From assembly GCA_025928265.1 (NCBI GenBank), contig JAICJV010000011.1, positions 1-48,573 of the forward strand: a stretch of 48,573 nucleotides of DNA, written 5' to 3'. This document shows positions 1 to 8,600 of the stretch, piece after piece. Below the pieces are notes generated by a model that was not told where the DNA came from, made no database searches, and was given only the letters and a program-made list of their open reading frames with translations. A program made the translations under genes and the position numbers. This DNA is from Thermoleophilaceae bacterium. GTDB taxonomy: Bacteria; Actinomycetota; Thermoleophilia; Solirubrobacterales; Thermoleophilaceae. Each line of letters opens with the position of its first letter. Position 1 is the first letter of the stretch.

Positions 1-239
1 ACACCGCGGCGCCGGTCGTCGAGACCAACGGCGGCAACGGGTCGAACGGGCACACCACGAAGCAGCCGGCGAAGACGGTCGCGGCAGCGGAGGCGATGAC
101 CGACTCACCGCCGGTCATCCCGGCCAAGCTGCAGGGCATGGACCTGGGCCCGGCCTGCGCGCAGTGCGGCGGCATGATGCAGCGCACGGGCTCGTGCTAC
201 ACGTGCTCCTCCTGCGGCAACAACACCGGCTGCGGTTGA
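1..239 (+). CDS. nrdJ: Vitamin B12-dependent ribonucleotide reductase, C-terminal end (partial)
   Basis: The frame is open from base 3 to the TGA at 237-239, and the gene begins outside the window. The last residues carry the cysteine-rich tail of class II (adenosylcobalamin) ribonucleotide reductases: a CAQC pair, then MMQRTGSCYTC and CSSCG, ending in GCG. In this family the tail is a zinc-ribbon-like segment whose cysteines pass electrons to the active site for reduction of ribonucleotides. Before it lies a low-complexity Asn/Gly/Thr/Ala linker, also usual in actinobacterial NrdJ. A strong palindrome at 351-377 follows and probably ends the transcript. The assignment is firm even though only about 78 residues are visible. 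Confidence 0.9.
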   Translation, partial: TAAPVVETNGGNGSNGHTTKQPAKTVAAAEAMTDSPPVIPAKLQGMDLGPACAQCGGMMQRTGSCYTCSSCGNNTGCG

Positions 240-350
240 GGGGCTGCAAACCGTCGCCATACGGCGTCCTCGGCCCGGGATGGGCTGCCGCCCTATCCCG
301 GACCTGCGTCCACCGTCTGGCTCGGTTTTCGCACTCAACTAGCTGATCGT

Positions 351-377
351 GTGAGGGCGCCCGTGAGGCGCCCTCAC
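351..377. terminator. Perfect 11-bp hairpin, probable bidirectional terminator
   Basis: GTGAGGGCGCC (351-361) and GGCGCCCTCAC (367-377) pair perfectly around a 5-base loop. The hairpin lies between the convergent nrdJ and GNAT genes, 9 bases from the GNAT stop. There is no long U tract on either side, as is common for terminators in high-GC actinobacteria. Its position makes a two-way terminator the simplest reading. Confidence 0.75.
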
Positions 378-385
378 TCGTTCGG

Positions 386-919
386 TCATGCTGATTTAGC
401 GCGCCCTGCCGCCGACGCTGACAGCGGTGCTTCCAGCGTCGTCCAGTGATCGACGTCGGGGTCGCCGAACTCGTGGAGCTTGGCGAGGGTGCCCACCTCG
501 CGATAGCCGAACTTGCGCTTGTACCACTCGATCGTCGCGGGCCGGTCGGCGTTCGTCACGACGCTCGTGCAACCGAGCGCGCGCATCGCATCCATCCGCA
601 GCTCCTGGAGTCGCTGACCGACACCGGCGCCGCGGTAGGCGGGCTCGACTGCCATCAGCGTCGTCTTGCCGCGGCCGTCTTCCGTCACCTTGTATCCGGC
701 GACCCCCACGAGCGTGCCGCCGTCCTCGGCCACGAAGAAGCGGGCGATGTCGAGCTCCGGCATCTCGGGGCTCGGCACGTGGTGGAAGTTCGCGTACCGA
801 AGCACGCGCAGCATCGCGTCGCGGTCGCCATTGGCCGCACGGCGGTAGGTGATCGGCAGCCGTGGCTGCGCTTCTGACGCACGAGTGCCCATCAGCGGCG
901 GCCCGACACTAGCGCGCAC
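386..919 (-). CDS. GNAT-family N-acetyltransferase
   Basis: The 177-residue protein has the GNAT fold signature. A strand of the LVGVAGYKV type (about 70-78) is followed by motif A, VEPAYRGAGVGQRL (91-104), which holds the R-G-x-G-x-G pyrophosphate loop for acetyl-CoA. The later EWYKRKFGYREVG (about 131-143) is the typical C-terminal GNAT motif. The acceptor cannot be told from sequence. A second Met at residue 10 (position 892) is an alternative start, and the first nine residues look dispensable. The gene is convergent with nrdJ across the 351-377 hairpin and divergent from the small gene at 963. Confidence 0.85.
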   Translation of the reverse strand: MRASVGPPLMGTRASEAQPRLPITYRRAANGDRDAMLRVLRYANFHHVPSPEMPELDIARFFVAEDGGTLVGVAGYKVTEDGRGKTTLMAVEPAYRGAGVGQRLQELRMDAMRALGCTSVVTNADRPATIEWYKRKFGYREVGTLAKLHEFGDPDVDHWTTLEAPLSASAAGRAKSA

Positions 920-962
920 CGCGACGAGGGGAGAAGATCCTCCCCGCGCGCCTTAGACGCGC

Positions 963-1244
963 ATGGACAACTCAACCGCACCCACCAGCAGCATCGAAGC
1001 ACTCACCGACGCCCTGGTCCGCTGGGCCGGCATGGGCGAGCAGATGATCGGACACATGCGACGGTTTGCAGGCGATGATCCGATCCCGCCGATCGAGGTC
1101 GCACTCGGCGAGGTCATCGGCGGGACGATCGGACCCCTGGCCGACCGGCATGCCGCCGCCGATCTAGACACGGCGGTCACCGTTCTCAACGCGGTGATCG
1201 ACACGATTGCCGCCGAGATACTCCTGGTCAATCCCGACCGCTAA
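963..1244 (+). CDS. Small hypothetical protein, 93 residues
   Basis: I do not recognise this protein. It is acidic and predicted largely helical, with no signal peptide and no clear membrane segment. Codon third positions are mostly G/C on this strand, which favours it over the open frame lying antisense to it (953-1231). The purine-rich GAGGGGAGAAG about 25 bases upstream is too far for a normal ribosome binding site, so the start is not certain. The gene is divergent from the GNAT gene and is followed 8 bases later by the palindromic element at 1253-1319. Confidence 0.55.
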   Translation: MDNSTAPTSSIEALTDALVRWAGMGEQMIGHMRRFAGDDPIPPIEVALGEVIGGTIGPLADRHAAADLDTAVTVLNAVIDTIAAEILLVNPDR

Positions 1245-1252
1245 CGGGCCGC

Positions 1253-1319
1253 TAGATGGTTGATTCCACGAGCCCGCACGCGCGGATGGCGCACACGCTC
1301 CCGTGGAATCAACCATCTA
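1253..1319. mobile_element. Palindromic element, short copy (67 bp), family A
   Basis: TAGATGGTTGATTCCACG (1253-1270) is repeated inverted as CGTGGAATCAACCATCTA (1302-1319), with weaker pairing continuing inward. The left 40 bases (1253-1292) are identical to the reverse complement of 33345-33384. The right 29 bases (1292-1320) are identical to the reverse complement of 33217-33245. This copy is therefore the long copy at 33218-33384, inverted and lacking its central 99 bases. It carries no coding capacity. The terminal TAG read on the minus strand (1317-1319) is the stop codon of the MFS gene. MITE-like or REP-like is an interpretation: no transposase is seen and no target duplication is evident. 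Confidence 0.85.
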
Positions 1320-2786
1320 GGCGATTTCCAATGCCGGCTCCGCCTCGGCCTGCTCGGCCTGCGCCGCGACCTGCTCCGGCGACGGATTCCGCAGGAACAG
1401 GGCTCCGACGATCGCAGCGGCAATTGCGAACGCCGCGCCGATCACGAACGCCACGTGGTAGCCGCCTGTCAGCGCCTCGAGCGCGCTGTGGCCGGCCGCG
1501 GTGAGGTCGGTCGTGCGCGCGGCCGCAACGCTGGCCAGCACCGCGAGACCGAGCGCGCCGCCCATCATGAACGAGGTGTTGGTGATGCCCGAGGCGAGGC
1601 CCGAGTTCTCCGGCTCCACGTCGCTCATCGCGGCCATCAGCACGGGGTTGAACGCAAGTCCGCCGCCGATGCCGATGAGGACCATTGCCGGGAGGACGTC
1701 GACCAGGAACGAGCCGTCGACGGGCGCGCGAGCGAGCCAGAGCAGCGCGACCGCGGCAACGCTGAGGCCGAACGCGAGCGGCCCGCGGAAGCCGAACCGC
1801 ATCACGAGCTTCGCGGACAGCCCGAGCGAGAAGGCCATCATGATCAGGTTGCCGGGCAGGAACGCGAGGCCGACCTCGAGCGGGCTGTAGCCGAGCACGA
1901 GCTGCAGGTAGAGCGCCGAGAGGAAGAACAGGGCGAACATCGCGGCCGCCCACAGGACGCCGACGACGTTGGCCACGCTGAGGTTGCGGTGGCGGAAGAT
2001 CCGGAGCGGCACGAGCGGGGCCTTCACGCGCGCCTCCCAGGCGACGAAGCCGGCCAGGATCGCGACTGCCGCACCGAGCAGCCCGAGCGTCTGCGCCGAG
2101 GTCCAGCCCTCCGTGTTGCCGTTCACGACCGCGTAGGTGGCGAGCACCATCGAGCCGGTGATGGCCACGGCGCCCGGGACGTCGAGACGCTGCTTCCCGG
2201 CCCCCGTCTGAACGGCCGGCAGGAACTTGAGACCGGCGATGGTGACCGCGGCTCCGATCGGCAGGTTGACGAGGAAGATCCAGTGCCACGTCAGTAGGTC
2301 GGTGAGCACTCCGCCGGCGAGCACGCCGACGCTGCCGCCGCCCGACATGACGAAGCCGAACACGCCCATGGCCTTGGCGCGCTCGCCCTGTTCGGTGAAC
2401 AGCACCACGATCAGCGAGAACGCGAGCGCGCCCACGATCGCGCCGCCGAGCCCCTGCACCGCGCGCGCGATGATCAGCATCTCCTGGCTCGACGAGACGC
2501 CGCAGGCGAGGCTCGCCGCGGTGAACGCCACCGTTCCCGTGAGGAACAGCCGGCGCTGGCCGAACAGGTCGCCGAGGCGGCCGGCGAGCAGGAGGAAGCC
2601 GCCGAAGGTGATCATGTAGGCGTTCACGACCCACGCGAGCGACGTCTGCGAGAAGCCGAGGTCGCTGCGGATCGACGGCAGCGCGACGTTCACGACGGTG
2701 GTGTCGACCACGATCATCAGGTCGCCCACGCAGAGAATCACGAGGGCGAGCCAGCGGGCCCGGGCAGTCAGTTGGTCGGCAGTCAT
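1317..2786 (-). CDS. MFS drug-efflux transporter, DHA2 (14-helix) type
   Basis: The 489-residue integral membrane protein resembles EmrB/QacA proton-driven exporters. TM1 carries the LMIVVDTTVVNVALPSI motif typical of DHA2 pumps, and the loop between helices 2 and 3 carries GRLGDLFGQRR (MFS motif A). The length fits 14 helices. I chose the ATG at 2786 because AGGAG (2791-2795) lies just upstream; the frame stays open to 2840. The gene follows the MarR gene on the same strand 80 bases downstream, so it is probably co-transcribed and repressed by it. The TAG stop lies inside the palindromic element. The exported compound is unknown. Confidence 0.9.
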   Translation of the reverse strand: MTADQLTARARWLALVILCVGDLMIVVDTTVVNVALPSIRSDLGFSQTSLAWVVNAYMITFGGFLLLAGRLGDLFGQRRLFLTGTVAFTAASLACGVSSSQEMLIIARAVQGLGGAIVGALAFSLIVVLFTEQGERAKAMGVFGFVMSGGGSVGVLAGGVLTDLLTWHWIFLVNLPIGAAVTIAGLKFLPAVQTGAGKQRLDVPGAVAITGSMVLATYAVVNGNTEGWTSAQTLGLLGAAVAILAGFVAWEARVKAPLVPLRIFRHRNLSVANVVGVLWAAAMFALFFLSALYLQLVLGYSPLEVGLAFLPGNLIMMAFSLGLSAKLVMRFGFRGPLAFGLSVAAVALLWLARAPVDGSFLVDVLPAMVLIGIGGGLAFNPVLMAAMSDVEPENSGLASGITNTSFMMGGALGLAVLASVAAARTTDLTAAGHSALEALTGGYHVAFVIGAAFAIAAAIVGALFLRNPSPEQVAAQAEQAEAEPALEIA

Positions 2787-2866
2787 CGGTCTCCTCTTGG
2801 TCCTATCACCCATCTGACCGCGCGGGCCAGCGAAACTCATCGGCGCCGCGCCAGAAGACGACGGGC

Positions 2867-3310
2867 CTACGGGAGAGCGCCGGGCAGCGCCGCCGTCAAC
2901 CGGCCGAGCATCTCGCCCGTGAGCGCCACGTCGTCGTCGCTCCAGCGGTCGCTGAAAACGGTCACGGAGATCTCACCGAGCGTCTTCTCGGCGTCCTTCG
3001 CGAGCCGTTCGCCGGACGCCGTCAGGCTGGCGTAGCTTACGCGGCTGTCGCGATCGTCGCTCTCACGCGAGACGATGCCGCGGCGCTCCAGTGGACCCAG
3101 CAGCCGGGTCACGCTCGACTGGCTCATCCCGAGGCGCTCGGCCAGGTCGACACGGCGCAGCCGAGCACCCGGCGCCCGCTCGAGGTGCATCAGGAGCATC
3201 ACCTCGACGAGGCTCAGGCCGTGGGCGCCGCCGAGCGAGGCGTCGAGACGGCGCGAGACGGTGCCCGCCGCGCGGACGAGGTTCATGGTTGCGGTCAGCG
3301 ACTGGTTCAT
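2867..3310 (-). CDS. MarR-family transcriptional regulator
   Basis: The 147-residue protein has a central winged helix. LRRVDLAERLGMSQSSVTRL gives the helix-turn-helix (about 51-70). It is followed by the RGIVSRESDDRDSRVSYASL wing with the D-x-R motif (RDSR) characteristic of MarR. Helices at both ends form the dimer interface in this family. It sits directly upstream of a DHA2 pump on the same strand, the usual regulator/efflux pair. The palindrome at 3326-3349, 16 bases before the ATG, is its likely operator, implying autoregulation relieved by a ligand. The ligand cannot be predicted. Confidence 0.9.
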   Translation of the reverse strand: MNQSLTATMNLVRAAGTVSRRLDASLGGAHGLSLVEVMLLMHLERAPGARLRRVDLAERLGMSQSSVTRLLGPLERRGIVSRESDDRDSRVSYASLTASGERLAKDAEKTLGEISVTVFSDRWSDDDVALTGEMLGRLTAALPGALP

Positions 3311-3325
3311 GGTGCCGAGAGTAGC

Positions 3326-3349
3326 AGGTACTTCCGTTCAGAAGTACCT
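3326..3349. promoter_or_regulatory. Candidate MarR operator, 9-bp inverted repeat
   Basis: AGGTACTTC (3326-3334) and GAAGTACCT (3341-3349) are perfect inverted arms around a 6-base spacer, CGTTCA. The site lies between the marR start codon (3310) and the esterase stop (3365), where the marR promoter must be. Arm length and spacing fit a dimeric winged-helix regulator. Confidence 0.75.
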
Positions 3350-3364
3350 CGGAAGCAAACCGTT

Positions 3365-4369
3365 CTAGCGCTGCGGGCGCCAGCCGGTCTGGAGAAACGC
3401 GGAGATCTCGGGCTCCTGCGCGATCGCGTACTCGTTGTTGTGGGTCCCGGGCGAGTAGTCGAGTTGCACGGGGATCTTCGCGGCGATCAAGAGGCGCGCC
3501 ATCCGGTCGGTCTCTCCCTGGACCAGCGGCAGGTTCTCCTGGCCGGCGTCCAGCAGGAAGATCCGCAGCCCCTTCATTCGCGACACCTGCCGGTCGGGAC
3601 TGTTCGCCTTCTGCAGTGCCCGGTTGCTCCCGAAGACCTCGTCGGGATCGTCGAGGTGGAAGTAGCCCGCGATCGAGGCGGCCTGCCCGAACACGTCGGG
3701 ATGGCGCTGCGCGAGGTTCATCGCGCCGTAGCCGCCCATCGAGAACCCGGCGACGGCGCGGTGACAGGCGTCGCGCCGGTGCGACCCCTCCACCGCCGGG
3801 ATGGCGACGTCGAGGATGAACGACTCGACCCTGTCGGCGCCGTCGGCGGAGTCGGCCCACTCGGTGTCGCGATGCTTCGTGCCGCGGCCGTCGAGGGTCA
3901 CGACCTCGTAGGGCGTGCCGCCGTGAGAGAACTCGGCGTCGAGCAGGTCCTTGGCGTTCAGCTTCGTCCAGAGCTGGTCCGGCGTTCCCGGATATCCGTG
4001 GAGCAGGTACAGCACCGGCAGCTTCGCGCTGTCGGACACGCCTCCCGGCCGGTAGACGTAGATCGTCCTGAGCGTGTGCGAGGTGTCGGGCGATCGCAGT
4101 CGGAGCTTGCGCAACGGTCCCTCGCCCGTCGTGCGCGGGGGCGAGTAGTGCGCGAGCGACGCCGCGCAGCGCCGGCTGTAGCTCTCGTCGAGCGCGGCGC
4201 CCGTACCGGTGGGCGACGCCGGTGTGGTCCTCACCGGGATCGGCTTGGAGCTGCTGCTGCTGCTGCAGCCGCTCAGCGCGACCACGAGCACGCAGCCGGC
4301 AAGGAGGAAGCCGCGGAAGGCCGCCACCGGCCGGACTCTGCCGCTCGCGCTTGAGCACGCCCTAAACAA
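3365..4369 (-). CDS. Putative esterase lipoprotein (alpha/beta hydrolase, esterase-D/antigen-85-like)
   Basis: The 334-residue protein begins with a signal peptide ending in the lipobox LSGC (Cys35), followed by a serine run, so it is probably a membrane-anchored exported lipoprotein. The fold region has LPVLYLLHGYPGTPDQL (about 117-133) and the nucleophile elbow GFSMGG with Ser210. The likely acid is Asp274 (LLDAG) and the likely histidine is His310 (PGTHNNEY). These fit the PF00756 putative esterase family, which includes mycolyltransferases and feruloyl esterases; the substrate is not predictable. The first codon of the open frame is TTG, and a GTG at about 4327 is an alternative start that would still leave a signal peptide. 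The gene is divergent from GH76 with only about 44 bases between starts. Confidence 0.82.
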   Translation of the reverse strand: MFRACSSASGRVRPVAAFRGFLLAGCVLVVALSGCSSSSSSKPIPVRTTPASPTGTGAALDESYSRRCAASLAHYSPPRTTGEGPLRKLRLRSPDTSHTLRTIYVYRPGGVSDSAKLPVLYLLHGYPGTPDQLWTKLNAKDLLDAEFSHGGTPYEVVTLDGRGTKHRDTEWADSADGADRVESFILDVAIPAVEGSHRRDACHRAVAGFSMGGYGAMNLAQRHPDVFGQAASIAGYFHLDDPDEVFGSNRALQKANSPDRQVSRMKGLRIFLLDAGQENLPLVQGETDRMARLLIAAKIPVQLDYSPGTHNNEYAIAQEPEISAFLQTGWRPQR

Positions 4370-4413
4370 GCCCTACGCGAAACCTCATCTGCGCCTCATC
4401 AAGCGGCCCTACG

Positions 4414-5604
4414 GTGCGATCCCGCATGCGCCTCCGACGACGCGTCCACCCCGTAGCCGCCGTCGCGCTGCTGGCGATCGCCATCGCCGCCATCCTCATC
4501 GCGCGCGCGCTCGCGAGCCCCGATCACCATTTCCGCGCGCTGCACGCGCCGCTGCACGTGGCGGACAGGGCGGCCGCGCATTCGAAGTGGCTGCGCGCCG
4601 CCGAGACCGCATACGACCACGCCCGCGCCTGGTGGGACCCGCAGCGCGGCTGGTACCTCAAGTACCTACCGGGCAGCCGGAACCACGCGCACCGGCTCGT
4701 GACGCTGTGGCACGTGGTCCACCTCTTCGACGCCACGAGCGCGATCGCCATCGCCGACCCCGCCCACGCGCACATCGCTGCCGCCCGCGCGTTCGCGAAC
4801 ACCGCCGAGCGCTACTGGGACCCCGCGATCCGCCCCGTGCCCGGCTACGGCCCCGCGCCCGACGACCCCAACCCGAACGCGCGCATCTGGTACGACGACG
4901 ACGCCTGGTGGGGCTACGCGTTCATGGACGCCTACACGGCGACGCACGACGCGCGCTACATGCGCGACGCGGAGCGCGCGCTGGCATTCGTCAACTCCGG
5001 CTGGGACCCGGCGGGCGGCGGCATCTTCTGGGACATCCACAAGACGTTCAAGTCGAGCGAGAGCCTGGCCGGCGCGACGCTCACCGCGGCGATGCTCTAC
5101 CAGCAGACGCACGATGCGCGCTACCTGCACATGGCGCAGCGCAACATCGCGTGGGCCGACCGGACCATAAGAGGCGGCGATGGCCTCTACGGCGCGCGCT
5201 CGACCCCGGCGCGGCCGATGCCCTACGTGCAGGGACCGATGGCGGAGGCGATGCTGCGCCTCTGCCACGCGAGCGGGCAGAGGTCGTGGTGCGCCAAGGG
5301 CGAGCGGCTGATGCAGGCGATGGCGAAGCGCTGGCCCGCGCTGGCGATGGGACCGCCGTACGACGCGATCTACATCCGCTCGGTGCTCGAGGTCTACCGG
5401 ATGGACCACAACCCGCGCTGGTACGCGCTCGCGCAGAACGTCGGCAACGAGATTCTGCACAACGCCACGCTGCCGAACGGGCTGCTGCTGAAGACCTGGC
5501 AGGGGCGGCTGTTCCGTCAGGCCGGCGAGCCACCTGGGCGACTGCAGCTACACGCCGCGTCGACCAGCGTGCTCGCGTGGCTCGCTGCCATCCCACGGCG
5601 CTGA
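4414..5604 (+). CDS. Glycoside hydrolase family 76-like (alpha-1,6-mannanase type)
   Basis: The 396-residue protein has an N-terminal hydrophobic segment (about 13-31) that is a signal anchor or signal peptide. An (alpha/alpha)6-barrel-like sequence follows. The diagnostic feature is the tandem aspartates in IWYDDDAWWGYAF (Asp161-163), which serve as nucleophile and acid/base in GH76. GGGIFWD and LAGATLTAAML are further family-like segments. GH76 enzymes cut alpha-1,6-mannan, so the target could be an actinobacterial lipomannan-like glycan or external mannan. The first start is GTG (4414), with an ATG at 4426. The gene is divergent from the esterase and is followed after 51 bases by the SARP gene. 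Confidence 0.85.
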   Translation: MRSRMRLRRRVHPVAAVALLAIAIAAILIARALASPDHHFRALHAPLHVADRAAAHSKWLRAAETAYDHARAWWDPQRGWYLKYLPGSRNHAHRLVTLWHVVHLFDATSAIAIADPAHAHIAAARAFANTAERYWDPAIRPVPGYGPAPDDPNPNARIWYDDDAWWGYAFMDAYTATHDARYMRDAERALAFVNSGWDPAGGGIFWDIHKTFKSSESLAGATLTAAMLYQQTHDARYLHMAQRNIAWADRTIRGGDGLYGARSTPARPMPYVQGPMAEAMLRLCHASGQRSWCAKGERLMQAMAKRWPALAMGPPYDAIYIRSVLEVYRMDHNPRWYALAQNVGNEILHNATLPNGLLLKTWQGRLFRQAGEPPGRLQLHAASTSVLAWLAAIPRR

Positions 5605-5637
5605 GAGGGCCACTCGCGGAGGTGGGGGTCGCGCCGG

Positions 5638-5655
5638 CGTAAGAGCACGCTTACG
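5638..5655. promoter_or_regulatory. Inverted repeat abutting the SARP start codon
   Basis: CGTAAG (5638-5643) and CTTACG (5650-5655) are inverted around 6 bases, and the second arm ends at the base before ATG 5656. It could be an operator or an mRNA hairpin that hides the start region. The nearest purine-rich tract (GGAGGTGGGGG, about 5618-5628) is too far upstream to be a normal ribosome binding site, so the transcript may be leaderless or controlled here. Confidence 0.4.
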
Positions 5656-8600
5656 ATGGCTTCAGTGGCGGGAAGCTCGGCGACGAGGGTCCAGCTGTGC
5701 GGGCGGCTGGCGGTGGAGCTCGAAGGCGAGCAGGTCGAGCCGAAGCTCCGCGGGCGCCAGGGACGGGAGCTGTTCGCCTACCTCGTGGTGAACCGCACCC
5801 GGCCGGTCTCGCGCGACGAGCTCGTGGCCGCGCTCTGGCCGTACGAGCCGCCGCCACGCCCGGGGGCCGCCCTCAGCACCCAGCTCTCATTGCTGCGCCG
5901 CGCGATCGGCGCCGGCCGCATCGAAGGCCGCACGGAGATACAGCTCGTGCTGCCCGACGGCGCCTGGGTGGACGTGGAAGCGGCGGTCGAGGCGCTGGCG
6001 CGGGCGGACGCGTCGATCGCGCGCGGTGAGTGGGAGGCAGCGTGGTCGCCGGCGCAGTCGGCGGTCGCGATCGCCGAGCGCGGATTCATGCCGGGCCACG
6101 ACTCGCCGTGGGTTGACGCCCGGCGCCGCGACATCGAGGAGCTGCTTCTGGACGCGCTCGAGAGCGTCGCGGCCGCAGGGATGCGGATGGGCGGAGCCGA
6201 GCCGGCGGCAGCCGAGCGCGCGGCGCGGCGGCTGGTGGAGCTGGCCCCGCTCCGCGAAAGCGGCCACGTCGCGCTGATGCGGGTGCACGCTGCGCGCGGC
6301 AATGCAGCAGAGGGGCTGCGCGTGTACGAGGACCTGCGTTCGCGCCTGCGCGAGGAGCTCGGGACGGCACCTGGTTCGGCTGCGCAGGAGGCGCACATGC
6401 AGTTGCTGGAGGCGGGCGCCCGGGAGCGACCGCCCAGCACGCCGGCAGGCGGAACCGCGGCGCCGCTTCCGTCGCTGCTCGAGGAGGCATCGCAGCTGCC
6501 GCTCCTCGGCCGTGACCGTGACCTCGCACGTCTCGAGCTGCTGCTCGCCCGCGCACCTGAGGTGCCGCGGCAGCTCGCGGTCGTTGCAGGGGAACCGGGC
6601 ATCGGCAAGACGCGGCTCCTCACCGAGTTCGGCCGGCTCGCGCACGAGCGCGGCGCGCACACGCTGTTCGGCCGCGCGGACGAGAACGCGCTGGTGCCGT
6701 ATGGCCCGTTCCTCGAAGCGCTTCGCCATCACGCGGCACATGCTCCGCCGGAAGCGCTTGCCCGCGCGCAGCAACTCGGCGTGGACGAGCTGGCAGCGCT
6801 CGTTCCGGAGCTGGCGGCCGATGCGGATCTGCCACGGTCCGCTGAGGGTCTGGATCCCGCGCTCGCGCGCTATCGCCTGTTCGACGCGATCTCGACGCTG
6901 CTGGTCGACGCCTCTGCCGCGGGCCCGCTCGTGCTGCTGATGGACGACCTGCAGTGGGCGGACGAGCCGACGCTCCTCTTGCTCCGCCACGTCCTGCGCG
7001 CGCCCGCACAGCGGCGGCTGCTCGTAGTGGGGAGCTATCGCGACATCGATCTGCACCGCTCGCGTGCACTCGCCGACGCGCTCGCGGATCTCCAGCGCGA
7101 CATCCCCTTCGAGCGTCTCCCGCTGCGCGGTCTCGCGCGGCCGGACGTGGCGGCTCTCGCGCGCGTGAGCACCGGCCGCGAGCCCGATGCGTCGCTTGTC
7201 GCGTCGATCCATGACGAAACCGACGGCAATCCCTTCTTCGTGCTCGAGATGGCGCGCCATCTGTCGGAGTCCGGCGGCGCCGGGGGCCTGCCCGACAGCG
7301 TCCGCGACGTCATCCTGCGCCGGCTCACGAACCTGAGCGAGCCCGCACAGCGCACCCTACGGCTGGCGGCGGTGATCGGGCGCGAATTCGACCTCGGCGT
7401 GCTGGAGCGGATCGGCGATCTGCACGGCGACAACCTGCTGACCGCGGTCGAGGAGGCAGCCCGGGCACGCGTCGTGGTGGAGTCTCACGATCGCCTCGAT
7501 CGCTACGGCTTCGCGCACGCGCTGATCCGGGCGACGCTCTACGAGGATCTCGCCGCCGCGCGCCGGATCCGCGTTCACGAGCGAGTCGGCGAGGCACTGC
7601 TGGACGAGGCGGCGCCGGACGCCGAGGTCGCTTCGCATCTACTGGCCGCGCTGCCGCGGGGCGATCCCGCGCGGGCGATCGATGCGGCCACCCGCGCGGC
7701 CGCCGACGCCACGGAGCTGTTGCGCTACGAGGACGCCGCCCGCCGGCTGAACCGCGCGCTCGACGCCCTCGCCCGCCACCTTCCCGGCGACGGCGAGCGG
7801 CGAGCGCGGCTGCTTGTCGAGCTCGGCCACGCGCAGCGCCGCTCGGGCCGGATGCCGGAGGCGCGCGCCACCTTCCTCGACGCCGTCAACGCGGCGCGCG
7901 AGCTGGGCGACAGCGACCTGCTCGCCGAGGCGGTGCTCGGCTACGGCGGCGGCTGGTTCGAGTCGGCGTTCATGGACGAGACGATGGTTGCGCTGCTCGA
8001 GGAGGCGCTCGCCGGGATCGCGGACGGCGACGGCATGACGCGTCTAGAGCTCCTTTCGCGGCTCGCGAAGGCGCTCTACTACTCCGAGGACGAGCACGAC
8101 GCGGAACGGCGGTCGACGCTGAGCGCGGAGGCGATCGGTATGGCCGAGCGGCTCGGCGACCGGCGCGGGCTGCTCGTCGCGCTGGAGGGGCGCCACTTCG
8201 CGCTCACGAGCCCCGAGAACCTCGACGAGCGTGTGGCCACGGCGCGCCGGATCGTCGAGCTGGCCGCCGAGGTCGGGGACCGCGAGCGCGACCTGCTCGG
8301 GCGTTACTTCCTGATCGCCGACCTGGTGGAGGCCGATGAGATGGAGGAAGCCGACCGCGAGATCGCTGACTACGGCAGGCTGGCGCAGGCGGCACGCCTG
8401 TCGCTGCATCGCTGGTACCACGCCCGCTTCCTGGCGATGCGCGCGCTGCTCGAGGGGCGCCTCGACGACGCCGCCGAGCTGTCACAGCGAGCGTTCGAGC
8501 TCGGAGCGCCGGTGGAGCCGCGCACCGCGACGATGCACTTCGGTACGCAGACGTTCATGCTCAACATGCTGCGCGACACGCTCGGCCCACTCGAGCCGGC

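Noticed and set aside
953-1231. 92-residue minus-strand frame opposite the small gene at 963
   Set aside because: The plus-strand frame has the better G/C third-position pattern and less biased composition. Neither is recognised, so confidence in the chosen one is only moderate.
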